Below, in pieces: positions 25,262 through 33,915 of a stretch of 64,000 nucleotides of DNA (position 1 is its first letter; each line of letters opens with the position of its first letter). The stretch comes from DATHTC01 sp035456465 (GTDB lineage: Bacteria > Actinomycetota > Thermoleophilia > Gaiellales > Gaiellaceae): assembly GCA_035456465.1 (NCBI GenBank), contig DATIDD010000093.1:1-64000 (forward strand), written 5' to 3'. A program made the translations under genes and the position numbers. Under the pieces are notes generated by a model that made no database searches, was not told the origin of the DNA, and saw nothing but the letters and a program-made list of their open reading frames with translations.

Positions 25262-28200
25262 GTGGCCCAGTCGACGTGCACCACGTGCCACGCCCCGCTC
25301 CCGGACGCCGCGCGGTTCTGCCCCGCGTGCGGCGCGGCCGTCGCCGGACGGGGGCACGGCGAGGAGCGCAAGGTCGTGACGGCGCTCTTCGCCGACGTCG
25401 TCGACTCCACGGCCCGGGCCGAGAAGCTCGACCCGGAGGACGTCCGCGCCGTCCTCGTCCCGTACTTCGAGCGCGTCCGCGCAGAGCTCGAGCGCTTCGG
25501 AGGCACGGTCGAGAAGTTCATCGGCGACGCCGTGGTCGCCCTGTTCGGCGCGCCGGCCGCGCACGACGACGACCCCGAGCGCGCCGTGCGCGCGGCGTTC
25601 GCGATCCGGGAGGTCGTACGGGACCTCAACGAGCGCGACGCGCGCCTCGGCCTCCAGGTGCGCGTCGGCATCGCGACGGGCGAGGCGCTCGTCGCGCTGT
25701 CGGCCTCGCCGGCGCACGGCGAAGGCATGGCGAGCGGCGACGTCACGAACACGGCGTCCCGGCTGCAGGAGGCGGCCGGTGCCGGCGGGATCCTCGTCGA
25801 CGCCGTCACCGCCCGGGCCACCTTCGGCGTCTTCGACTACGGGCCGCCGGAGCACGTCGCCGCCAAGGGCAAGTCCGAGCCGGTCGAGGCGTGGCGCCCG
25901 ACGGCGATCCTCGAGGCACTCGCCGGCTCGCGCCGGCACGAGAGCCCGCTGGTGGGACGCGGGCCCGAGCTGACGCTGCTGCTCGACGTGATCGAGCGCT
26001 CGCGACGTCGGCGGACCGCCGAGCTCGTCACGGTGGTCGGCGTTCCCGGGATCGGGAAGAGCCGGCTCGTCGCCGAGGTGCGGAACGCGCTCGGCGACAC
26101 GGCGGCGTTCTCCTACGGTCGGTCGCTCCCCTACGGCGACGCCGGCGCGTTCTCCGCGCTCGGCGAGATCGTGAAGGAGATCACGGGGATCCTGAAGACG
26201 GACTCGTCCGAGGAGGCACGGCGCAAGCTCGTTGCCGCCGTCGAGGGGGCCGTTCCCGACGACGCGCCGTGGATCGAGGCGCGCCTCCGTCCGCTCGTCG
26301 GGCTGGCCGGCCAGCCCGGCGGCGACCGCCGCGAGGAGTCGTTCCTCGCGTGGCGGCGCTTCTTCGAGGGCCTCGCCGACCGGAAGCCACACGTCGTCGT
26401 GATCGAGGACCTGCACTGGGCGGACGACGGCCTGCTCGACTTCGTGGTGGCGCTGTTCGAGGGCGTGGCCGAGGTGCCGCTCGTGATCCTCTGCACCGCC
26501 CGGCCGGAGCTGCTCGAGCGGCGGCACGACTGGAGCGGAGGCGTGCGGAACGCGACCACCACGACGCTCCGGGCGCTGTCGAGCGAGGAGACGGCCGAGC
26601 TCCTGCAGGCGCTGCTCGGCGGCCCGGACGCCCTCGACGCCGCCGGGCGCATGGAGCTCGTCACGCGAAGCGGCGGCAACCCGCTGTACGCAGAGGAGTA
26701 CGTGCGGACGATCCGCGAGCGCGGCCTCGTCGGCGACGGCGGCCGCGTGCCGCTGCCGGAGACGGTTCACGGCCTGATCGCGGCGCGGATCGACGGCCTG
26801 CCTGACCTCGAGAAGCGCGTGCTGCGCTCGGCGGCGGTCGTCGGCCGCACGTTCTGGGGCAGCATCGTCGTCGACGCGATGGGCGAGGATCGGCGGGTCG
26901 TCGAGGACGCGCTGTCGGGGCTCGAGCGCAAGGAGTTCATCCTCCGCGCACGCGGCTCCACGGTGGCGGGCGAGCGCGAGTACCGATTCCGCCACGTGCT
27001 CGTGCGGGACGTCGCGTACGCGCAGGTGCCGCGCGGGCCGCGCGCGGCCCTCCACGAGACGACGGCAGAGTGGCTGCGCGGCCTCTCCGAGGATCGCGGC
27101 GACCAGATCGAGCGCGCCGGCGTGCACTACCTGCGGGCACTCGACCTCGCCACCGCCGCGGGGACGACGCTGGTCGACGTCGCCGCCGGCCGGCGCGCCC
27201 TCCGGGAGGCGGGCGAGCGCGCCTCCACGCTCGCGTCGTTCGTCGCGGCGACCCAGTTCCTCGACGCGGAGCTGAGCCTCACGCCGGTGGACGACCCGGC
27301 CCGCGGGGGCCTGTTGCTCGCGGCCGGCCGTGCGCACTTCCACGCCGACGGCGGCGGGGTCGACCAGCTGCGCGCCGCCTCGGCCGCGGCGCTCGAGCTC
27401 GGCGAGCACGAGATCGCCGCGGAGGCCGAGGCGACGCTCGCCGTCCTCGCGATGAGGCGCGGCGATGCCGAGCAGGCGTTCGCGGACGCGGAGCGGGCGC
27501 TGTCGCTCGTGGGCGAGGGAGACCCGTCACCGGCCAAGGCGCAGGTGCTGGCGAGCGTGGCCGGGCTGATGATGATGGCCGGTCGAAACAGCGACGCCGT
27601 GATGATCGGCCGCGACGCGCTCTCGATCGCCGCGACGGAAGCCCTCCCGGGCCTCGAGGCGCACGCGCTGACGACCGTCGGCGTCGCCCGGGCGCTGGCC
27701 GGAGATCCCGCGGGCACCGAGGACGTCGAGCGGGCGGTCGAGGTCGCCGAGGCTGCCGGTTCGGCCGAGACGATCCGCGCCTACTCCAACCTCGCCAGCG
27801 TGCTGGCCGTCCAGGGCGAGCTCGAGCGCAGCGCTGCGACGGCGGAGCGTGCGTGGGCGGCCGCGGAGCGCTTCGGCAACCCCGGCGTGATCCGGTTCCT
27901 CGAGAGCGAGCGCTGCGCGACCGCGTACTGGTTCGGGGACTGGGACGAGGCCGTCCGGATCGCCGACACGTTCGAGTCGCTGGCACGGGCGGGCTCGCCC
28001 CACTACGGCGAGCGGCTGTGCCGGCAGGTACGCGCCGCGGTGCGGCTCGCCCGCGGAGACACGCGCGGGGCCGACGACGACTCGATCGCGAGCCTCGACA
28101 GCGCGCGCGCGATGGACGACTTCCAGAACCTGCTCCCGGCGCTCGCGTTGCGGGCCCGCGTCCTCGCGGAGACGGACCGCGCCGACGAGGCGGCCGAGAC

Positions 28201-28582
28201 GCTGGCCGAGGCGCTCGACGTGTGGCGGGAGCGTGGACGCGACGAGCTCGTGTCGTTCTGGACGTTCGACCTCGCGCTCGCGGCCGGCGCCGACGCCGAG
28301 GCCGAGGTCCGCCGCCTCGCCGACCGGGCGGGGCTCCGGACGCGCTGGGCCGACGCGGCGCTCGCCCTGCTGGACGACCGCTTCGAGGACGCGGCCGACG
28401 TCTACGAGCAGATCGGCGCGCGCCCCGAGCGGGCGCTGGCGCTCCTCGTCGCGGCGGAGCGTCGCGGGCACGACGACCACGCGAGCGTCGAGGCGCTGCT
28501 CGAGCCGGCGATCGCGTTCCTGCGCCGGGTCGGCGCAGCCGCGTACCTGCGGCGGAGCGAGGCGGTGCTGGTCGCGGCCTAG
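25262..28582 (+). CDS. Zinc ribbon / class III nucleotide cyclase / AAA ATPase / TPR protein, copy 2
   Basis: This 1,106-residue paralogue has one zinc ribbon (Cys6, Cys9, Cys20, Cys23) instead of two. The cyclase domain keeps Asp45, Asp89, Lys85, Asp160, Asn163 and Arg167. The ATPase domain has 'VGVPGIGKSRL' (259-269) and 'VIEDLHWADDGLLDF', and the rest is TPR-like. The two copies share long identical runs, for example 'RFGGTVEKFIGDA', so they arose by tandem duplication. The stop is shared with the convergent small gene (CTAG at 28579-28582). Confidence 0.9.
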   Translation: MAQSTCTTCHAPLPDAARFCPACGAAVAGRGHGEERKVVTALFADVVDSTARAEKLDPEDVRAVLVPYFERVRAELERFGGTVEKFIGDAVVALFGAPAAHDDDPERAVRAAFAIREVVRDLNERDARLGLQVRVGIATGEALVALSASPAHGEGMASGDVTNTASRLQEAAGAGGILVDAVTARATFGVFDYGPPEHVAAKGKSEPVEAWRPTAILEALAGSRRHESPLVGRGPELTLLLDVIERSRRRRTAELVTVVGVPGIGKSRLVAEVRNALGDTAAFSYGRSLPYGDAGAFSALGEIVKEITGILKTDSSEEARRKLVAAVEGAVPDDAPWIEARLRPLVGLAGQPGGDRREESFLAWRRFFEGLADRKPHVVVIEDLHWADDGLLDFVVALFEGVAEVPLVILCTARPELLERRHDWSGGVRNATTTTLRALSSEETAELLQALLGGPDALDAAGRMELVTRSGGNPLYAEEYVRTIRERGLVGDGGRVPLPETVHGLIAARIDGLPDLEKRVLRSAAVVGRTFWGSIVVDAMGEDRRVVEDALSGLERKEFILRARGSTVAGEREYRFRHVLVRDVAYAQVPRGPRAALHETTAEWLRGLSEDRGDQIERAGVHYLRALDLATAAGTTLVDVAAGRRALREAGERASTLASFVAATQFLDAELSLTPVDDPARGGLLLAAGRAHFHADGGGVDQLRAASAAALELGEHEIAAEAEATLAVLAMRRGDAEQAFADAERALSLVGEGDPSPAKAQVLASVAGLMMMAGRNSDAVMIGRDALSIAATEALPGLEAHALTTVGVARALAGDPAGTEDVERAVEVAEAAGSAETIRAYSNLASVLAVQGELERSAATAERAWAAAERFGNPGVIRFLESERCATAYWFGDWDEAVRIADTFESLARAGSPHYGERLCRQVRAAVRLARGDTRGADDDSIASLDSARAMDDFQNLLPALALRARVLAETDRADEAAETLAEALDVWRERGRDELVSFWTFDLALAAGADAEAEVRRLADRAGLRTRWADAALALLDDRFEDAADVYEQIGARPERALALLVAAERRGHDDHASVEALLEPAIAFLRRVGAAAYLRRSEAVLVAA

Positions 28583-28878
28583 GCGCCCGCGTCGCGGTCG
28601 AGGTACTCCTCGAGCGTCAGCAGGACGACGACCTCGGGCGGCTCGTTCGTCTCCTCGTCGCGCAGCGCGTCCGAGATGGCGTCGACGAAGGGTGCCGGGT
28701 CTCCCGGCAGGTGGAACAGCACGTAGACCGACTTCCCGTCGGGCGTGAAGTAGGCCTCGTCGAGCCCGGCGCCGAGCTCGTGCGCGAGCCGGCGCAGCTC
28801 TCGCTTCTGATCGGCCGGTGACCTGTCCTTGAGCCGGCGGGGCGTGTCGAGCGAGCTCTTCGTCCAGACGTTCGGCAT
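28579..28878 (-). CDS. Small protein of unknown function
   Basis: This 99-residue acidic protein has a compact alpha/beta pattern ('LDEAYFTPDGKSVYVLFHLP', 'EVVVLLTLEEY') that recalls small ferredoxin-like GYD/dabb folds, but no family motif is decisive. The ATG is at 28878; a weak -10-like CATGAT lies 9 nt before. The stop overlaps the cyclase stop on the other strand as CTAG. Confidence 0.6.
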   Translation of the reverse strand: MPNVWTKSSLDTPRRLKDRSPADQKRELRRLAHELGAGLDEAYFTPDGKSVYVLFHLPGDPAPFVDAISDALRDEETNEPPEVVVLLTLEEYLDRDAGA

Positions 28879-28943
28879 CGTCCGACCATCATGCGCCTCG
28901 CGGGCGCGTGCGGCAACCCGGCGACGACGAGCGCGGCTCGGAG

Positions 28944-29225
28944 TCAATAGGCGGTCGCCCGTCGCCTCCCGTACCCGCCGGCGTACGAGCCGACGTCGCC
29001 GGCGATGGCGAGGATCACGAACAGCCACTCCCACCCGTCGACCCCGCGCCCGTTCGTGTTCCAGAGGATGACGTAGAGCAACGTCGTCAACGGGAGGAAG
29101 AGGGTGCCGAGGATCGGCCAGACGATCGAGTCGAAGGCACGATCGACCCACGGCGTGAAGATCCACATCAGCACCACCGCCAACCGAGGCGACAGTGCGG
29201 CGATCAGCAGGAAGAGGCATCCCAT
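28944..29225 (-). CDS. Small multi-pass membrane protein
   Basis: This 93-residue protein has two or three hydrophobic helices, with 'WIFTPWVDRAFDSIVWPILG' between the first two and the C-terminal 'GDVGSYAGGYGRRR'. Proteins of this pattern are common in Actinobacteria and uncharacterised. The ATG at 29225 has a modest purine-rich GAGGAC upstream. It lies at the edge of the accessory block, next to prs. Confidence 0.7.
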   Translation of the reverse strand: MGCLFLLIAALSPRLAVVLMWIFTPWVDRAFDSIVWPILGTLFLPLTTLLYVILWNTNGRGVDGWEWLFVILAIAGDVGSYAGGYGRRRATAY

Positions 29226-29425
29226 CGTCAGTCGTCCTCTCTCGTCACGTCAGCACGGTCGAGCGGATTCGAGCTTCCCACGCGGTCAGTGTCTTCGGTG
29301 TCCGCGGCCGAACTCCTGGTCGCGCGCGCGTCTGGTTCGAGCCGCGGAGCTTCACCTGGCGCGACCGCTCGAGTTGCCGACCGCCGCCGACCGAGCTGCG
29401 ACGACGGAGCGGGGGAGAAAGGCCC

Positions 29426-30487
29426 TTAGAACAGCTGGTTCTCGCCCGCGAAGATCGCGGACACCGACTCGTCGGAGAAGACGTTCCAGATCGTCTCCGC
29501 GAGCAGCCCCGACACGGACAGCACCGTGACCTTCTCGGGACGGTGGATCGGATCGATCGGAACCGTGTCGGTGACGGTGATCGAGTCGACCTCCTCGGCC
29601 TCCCCGAGCCGCTGCAGCGAGTCCTTCGCGAACAGGCCGTGCGTGGCGAAGAGGTGCACCTCCTTGGCGCCGGCCTCGCGCAGGGCGCGTGCCCCGGCGA
29701 TGAGGGTGCCCCCGGTGGAGATGATGTCGTCGCCCATGAGCGCGACCTTGTCGCGGACGGGCCCGGTCACCTCCGTGACGGTGGCCACGTCGTGCGTCGG
29801 CCGGGTCTTGTGGAGGATCGCGAAGTCGGCCTCGAGCATCTGCCCGAACTTCACCGCCATCTTCGCCCGTCCGGGGTCGGGGGACACCGAGACGATCCCG
29901 TCGCCGTGCAGCCCGCGCGTCTCGCGGAAGTACTGCGCGAACAGCGGCAGCGCCGTCATGTGGTCGACCGGGATGTTGAAGAAACCCTGGATCTGGCCCG
30001 CATGCAGGTCCATCGTCAGGACGCGGTCGGCGCCCGCGGTCTCGAGCAGGTCGGCCACGAGCTTCCCCGTGATCGGCTCCCGCGGCGCGGACTTCTTGTC
30101 CTGCCGGGAGTAGGAGAACCACGGGAAGACGACCGTGACCCGCTTCGCCGACGCGAGCTTGGCCGCCTGGATCATCATCAGCAGCTCCATCAGGTGCCGG
30201 TCGACGGGGTCCGACCCCGTCTGCACGAGGAACAGGTCCGCGCCGCGGATCGACTCCTCGAAGCGGCAGTAGCTCTCGCCGTTCGCGAACGTCTTCAGCG
30301 TGATCTCGCCGAGCTCGAGCCCGAGCTTCTCCGCGATCTTCTGCGCGAGCTCCGGGTGCGAGCGGCCGGCGAAGACCATCAGCCGCTTGTGCGAGCTGTG
30401 CTCCCGGAAGTGGCCGGACTGCTCGTGGGTCACGGTCTGCGCGACCTCGAGCCCGGGCAGCGTGGGGGCGTCAGTCGTCGTCTCCAC
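29426..30487 (-). CDS. prs: Ribose-phosphate pyrophosphokinase
   Basis: The 353-residue product has the PRPP synthetase signatures 'FANGESYCRFEESIRG', 'FPWFSYSRQDKKSAPREPIT', 'DLHAGQIQGFFNIPVDHMTA' and the PRPP loop 'LMGDDIISTGGTLIAGA'. It makes PRPP from ribose 5-phosphate and ATP for nucleotide, histidine and tryptophan synthesis. The start is GTG 30487 with GGAGGG upstream, and the first 17 nt overlap glmU. The extra N-terminal 30 residues are longer than usual. The glmU-prs pair is conserved in Actinobacteria. Confidence 0.96.
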   Translation of the reverse strand: METTTDAPTLPGLEVAQTVTHEQSGHFREHSSHKRLMVFAGRSHPELAQKIAEKLGLELGEITLKTFANGESYCRFEESIRGADLFLVQTGSDPVDRHLMELLMMIQAAKLASAKRVTVVFPWFSYSRQDKKSAPREPITGKLVADLLETAGADRVLTMDLHAGQIQGFFNIPVDHMTALPLFAQYFRETRGLHGDGIVSVSPDPGRAKMAVKFGQMLEADFAILHKTRPTHDVATVTEVTGPVRDKVALMGDDIISTGGTLIAGARALREAGAKEVHLFATHGLFAKDSLQRLGEAEEVDSITVTDTVPIDPIHRPEKVTVLSVSGLLAETIWNVFSDESVSAIFAGENQLF

Positions 30488-31805
30488 GCAGGTACCCCTC
30501 CTTCGTGGTCTGACGCGGCGGGAAGCCCGCGAGGGAGTCTGGCGGGACGTCGTCGGTGATCACCGAGCCGGCGGCGATCCACGAGTTGTCGCCGATCTCG
30601 ACCGGCGCCATCAGCGAATCGTGAATCCCGATGCGGACGTTGCTCCCGATGGTGGTGCGCCCCTTCGGGCGGCCCGGCTGATGCGGGAAGTTGGCGGTGA
30701 TCGAGCCTGCTCCGACGTTCGTCCCGGCGCCGATCTCGGCGTCGCCGATGTACGAGAGGTGGGGCACCTTCGTGTCTTCCCCGATGTCCGAGTTCTTGAT
30801 CTCGACGAACGTTCCGGCCTTGGCACCGGCGGCCAGCCTCGTTCCGGGGCGAAGGTAACAGAACGGCCCCACGAGCGCCCGCGCTCCCACCTCCGCATCG
30901 ACGAGAACCGCGTGCGGGCCCACCTCCGCCCCGGCCCCCACCCGCGAGGTGCCCCGCAGCACCGTGAAGGGGTGGATCGTGCAGTCGGGCTCGAGCTCGA
31001 CGTCCGGCTCGATCCAGGTGCTCTGCGGGTCGGCGATCGCGGCGCCGGCGAGCATGTGCGCCTCGTTGATCCGGTCGCGGAGGACGCGTGCCGCCGCCGC
31101 GAGCTCCACACGCGTGTTCACGCCCTCGGCGTCGAACGGGTCGGCCGCGGTGTGCACGGCCACGCGGAGACCGTCCGCGACGAGGTGCCGGATGGTGTCG
31201 GTCAGGTACAGCTCGCCCTGCGCGTTGTGCGGATCGAGGCGGCCGAGCGCACGCCACAGATCGTCGCTGCGGAAGACGTAGATCGAGGAGTTGCACTCGC
31301 GGATCTCGCGCTGCTCGGGCGTGGCGTCGAGCTCCTCGACGATCTCGAGGACGCCGCCGATGGCGTCGCGGACGATCCGCCCGTACGGCTTGGGCTGCTC
31401 CGGCTCGATCGCGAGGATCGTCGCCGCCGCTTCCTCGTCCCGGTGCGTCGCAACGAGCTCCTCGAGGACCTCCGCGCGCAGGAGCGGCGTGTCGCCGGAC
31501 AGCACGAGCACGTCGCCGCCGAACCCGTCCAGCGCGCCGCGTGCCGCGGCCACCGCGTCGCCGGTGCCGCGCGGGCTCGCCTGGACGGCGAGCGCGACGC
31601 TTCCGTCGAGCGAGGCGCGCATGGCGTCCTCCGTCTGAGGCGAGCAGACGACGACCAGCGGATCGGCGCCGAGGGGCCGGGCGGCGGCGAGCACCCAGTC
31701 GACCATGCGCCGTCCGAGCAGCGGGTGCAGGTGCTTCGGCGTCCGCGAGCGCATCCGGGTGCCGAGGCCGCCCGCCATCACGACGGCTGCGAGGTCGGGA
31801 GTCAC
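30471..31805 (-). CDS. glmU: Bifunctional GlmU: GlcN-1-P acetyltransferase / UDP-GlcNAc pyrophosphorylase
   Basis: The 444-residue protein has an N-terminal uridyltransferase ('VVMAGGLGTRMRSRTPKHLH', 'VLSGDTPLLR', 'ECNSSIYVF'). A left-handed beta-helix acetyltransferase follows ('NSDIGEDTKVPHLSYIGDAE', 'GAGTNVGAGSITANF'). It makes UDP-GlcNAc for peptidoglycan and surface glycans. The start is GTG 31805. It is co-directional with tRNA-Gln just upstream and overlaps prs by 17 nt. Confidence 0.96.
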   Translation of the reverse strand: MTPDLAAVVMAGGLGTRMRSRTPKHLHPLLGRRMVDWVLAAARPLGADPLVVVCSPQTEDAMRASLDGSVALAVQASPRGTGDAVAAARGALDGFGGDVLVLSGDTPLLRAEVLEELVATHRDEEAAATILAIEPEQPKPYGRIVRDAIGGVLEIVEELDATPEQREIRECNSSIYVFRSDDLWRALGRLDPHNAQGELYLTDTIRHLVADGLRVAVHTAADPFDAEGVNTRVELAAAARVLRDRINEAHMLAGAAIADPQSTWIEPDVELEPDCTIHPFTVLRGTSRVGAGAEVGPHAVLVDAEVGARALVGPFCYLRPGTRLAAGAKAGTFVEIKNSDIGEDTKVPHLSYIGDAEIGAGTNVGAGSITANFPHQPGRPKGRTTIGSNVRIGIHDSLMAPVEIGDNSWIAAGSVITDDVPPDSLAGFPPRQTTKEGYLRGDDD

Positions 31806-31821
31806 GGAGGGAGCCTAGAGG

Positions 31822-31892
31822 CTGGGGTGCCAGGATTCGAACCTGGGATCACGGGACCAAAACCCGTTGCCTTACCGCTTGGCTACACCCCA
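31822..31892 (-). tRNA. tRNA-Gln (anticodon UUG)
   Basis: The minus strand folds as a cloverleaf: acceptor TGGGGTG with CACCCCA, anticodon stem ACGGG/CCCGT around the loop TTTTGGT (anticodon TTG, reading CAA), and a T-arm with GGTTCGAAT. The discriminator is G, as is usual for tRNA-Gln. The CCA end is not encoded (CCT follows). It lies between glmU and a small membrane gene. Confidence 0.93.
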
Positions 31893-31918
31893 GAGTCGCG
31901 CGGCCAGTATAGGAGCGG

Positions 31919-32272
31919 TCAGCGGCGGTCGCCGAGCAGCAGGGCGAGCGCCAGCAGCGCGATCACCGCGAGCACGACGACCGCGAGGGTCGTCAGCACG
32001 AGCGCCGCGATCGGGACGAGGGCGACGAGCACCTGCGACATCGCCGCCACCCAGCTCGTCTGCCGGAGCGAGTCGATCCGGAGGTCGCGGCCGACGAGCA
32101 CGTAGAAGAGGACGACGATCGCGCCGACGAGGAGCGCGAGCCATCCCGACACGACGTCGAAGACGATCAGCAGCCCCTCGACGACGGCGATCCAGAACGC
32201 GAGGCGAAGGCGGCGCTCGCGGAGCCAGCGGCTCGTGCGGCTCGTGCCGTGCTCGATCGCCGGCAGCTCCAT
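31919..32272 (-). CDS. Membrane protein of unknown function
   Basis: This 117-residue protein has a basic N-terminus ('RWLRERRLRLAFWI') and four hydrophobic stretches; 'VLVGRDLRIDSLRQTSWVAA' forms the central loop. No motif was recognised. It starts 6 nt after the ispE stop and may be co-transcribed with it. Confidence 0.65.
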   Translation of the reverse strand: MELPAIEHGTSRTSRWLRERRLRLAFWIAVVEGLLIVFDVVSGWLALLVGAIVVLFYVLVGRDLRIDSLRQTSWVAAMSQVLVALVPIAALVLTTLAVVVLAVIALLALALLLGDRR

Positions 32273-32278
32273 CGAGCG

Positions 32279-33097
32279 TCAACCGTACCAAGCAGGCACG
32301 GTGATCCAGGTGCGCCCGTGCGGACGCATGCGGCGTCGCGCAGCCTCGGCGTCGGCGCGGCGGGAGAAGAGGCCGTAGACGGTCGGGCCGGCGCCCGTCA
32401 CGTCGGCGCGGAACGCGCCCGCGTCGCGGAGCAGGCTCGCGAGCGGCGAGGAGGCGAGGTCGTTCGGAGGGAGCGCCGCGAGATCTCGGGGACGTCGGAC
32501 GCGCTCGAGCGCCTTCAGCAGCGTCCGTCGCCGCTCGTCGTACCCGACCTCGCCGCGACGCTCGTCGAACGCCTCGTAGACCGCGCCGGTCGACGGCTTC
32601 GTCGCCCCGTCCGGGAGCACGAGCACCACCCAGAAGTCCTGGGGGAGCGCGAGCGGCGAGAGCACGTCACCGTTGCCCTCCCCCAGCTGCGGCCCCGGGC
32701 GGAGGAAGAACGGGACGTCCGCCCCGAGCGCGCCCGCCAGCTCCGCCAGCCGCGTGTCCGACAGCGGCTCCGGCAGCGTCTCGTTGGCAAGGCGCAGCGC
32801 GGTCGCGGCGTCGGAGCTGCCGCCGCCGAGGCCGGCGGCGACCGGAACCCGCTTCGTGAGCGTCGTCCGCCAGCGCGGCGTGATGCCCGCCGCGTCCGCG
32901 AGCGCGCGAAGCGCGCCGGTGACGAGGGTGTCGGCGGCGAAGCCGTCGACCTCCAGCCGGTCGGCGGGCAGGACCGCGACGCGGTCCGCGAGGTCGACGC
33001 GCTGGAGCACCGTCGTCAGCTGGTGCCTGCCGTCGGCGCCGGGCGGGCCTACGACGAGCGCGAGGTTCAGCTTCGCCGGAGCAGGGGCGCGTCTCAC
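32279..33097 (-). CDS. ispE: 4-diphosphocytidyl-2-C-methyl-D-erythritol kinase
   Basis: The 272-residue GHMP kinase has 'APAKLNLALVVGPPGADGRH', the ATP loop 'PVAAGLGGGSSDAATALR' and a C-terminal 'VTGAGPTVYGLF'. It phosphorylates CDP-ME in the non-mevalonate isoprenoid pathway. The start is GTG 33097. It follows rsmA, the usual actinobacterial order. Confidence 0.94.
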   Translation of the reverse strand: MRRAPAPAKLNLALVVGPPGADGRHQLTTVLQRVDLADRVAVLPADRLEVDGFAADTLVTGALRALADAAGITPRWRTTLTKRVPVAAGLGGGSSDAATALRLANETLPEPLSDTRLAELAGALGADVPFFLRPGPQLGEGNGDVLSPLALPQDFWVVLVLPDGATKPSTGAVYEAFDERRGEVGYDERRRTLLKALERVRRPRDLAALPPNDLASSPLASLLRDAGAFRADVTGAGPTVYGLFSRRADAEAARRRMRPHGRTWITVPAWYG

Positions 33098-33123
33098 CGC
33101 GTGCGTCTCATCTCACGCGCGCG

Positions 33124-33915
33124 TCATGCGGCGAGCGCGTTCCGCAGCGCGATGTACTCCTCCGGCGCGAGCGCCTCGGCGCGGGTGGCGGCGTCGCGGC
33201 CGGTCGCGACGAGCGCCGCGGCCGCCTCGGCGCGGCGGGCGACGCCTGCAAGCTCCAGCGAGTTCGGCAGCGTCTTCCGCCGGTGCGCGAACGCGGCCTC
33301 GACCAGACGCTTGAGCGCGTCGTACTGGACGGGTAGCGGCCGACGGCGGAACGCGACGAGGGCCGAGTCGACGTTCGGCGGCGGGCGGAAGACCGACCGC
33401 GACACGGGATGGAAGCCGGTGCGCTCGGTGGCGAGCTGCAGCAGCACCGAGACGGCGCCGTAGGCCTTCGTCCGTGGCGCCGCGAAGAAGCGGTCGGCCA
33501 CCTCGCGCTGCACCATGACGCACCAGCGCTCGACGCTCGGGAGCCGGTCCAGCGACTCGACCACGATCGGCGTGGCGACGTTGTACGGCAGGTTGGCGAC
33601 GAGCTTCCGCGGCGGCGGCTCGAGCGCGGCGAGGTCGAGGCGGAGCGCGTCGCCGAACGCGAGTCGGACGTGCTCGCGCCCTGCCAGGGCCTCCCGCAGC
33701 GGCGGCTCCAGCGCGCGGTCGAGCTCGACGGCGTGGACGAAGGCGACGCGGTCGGCGAGGTAGCGGGTGAGGACGCCCAGCCCGGGGCCGATCTCGAGGA
33801 CGACGTCGCGCTCGTCCAGCTCCGCGAGCCGCCCGATCACGCCGAGGATGTTCTCGTCGACGAGGAAGTGCTGGCCGAGCGCCTTCTTCGGCAGAACGGT
33901 CACGGCACCACTCAC
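33124..33915 (-). CDS. rsmA: 16S rRNA dimethyladenosine methyltransferase RsmA (KsgA)
   Basis: The 263-residue product has 'ALGQHFLVDENIL', the SAM loop 'VLEIGPGLGVLTRYLA' and the catalytic 'NLPYNVATPI'. It dimethylates two adjacent adenines near the 3' end of 16S rRNA. The start is GTG 33915, and its GTGA overlaps the tatD stop. Confidence 0.96.
   Translation of the reverse strand: MSGAVTVLPKKALGQHFLVDENILGVIGRLAELDERDVVLEIGPGLGVLTRYLADRVAFVHAVELDRALEPPLREALAGREHVRLAFGDALRLDLAALEPPPRKLVANLPYNVATPIVVESLDRLPSVERWCVMVQREVADRFFAAPRTKAYGAVSVLLQLATERTGFHPVSRSVFRPPPNVDSALVAFRRRPLPVQYDALKRLVEAAFAHRRKTLPNSLELAGVARRAEAAAALVATGRDAATRAEALAPEEYIALRNALAA

Noticed and set aside
29226..29425. Possible terminator AAGGGCCTT after prs
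   Set aside because: The palindrome has no loop and no T-run, so a stable hairpin is not supported.
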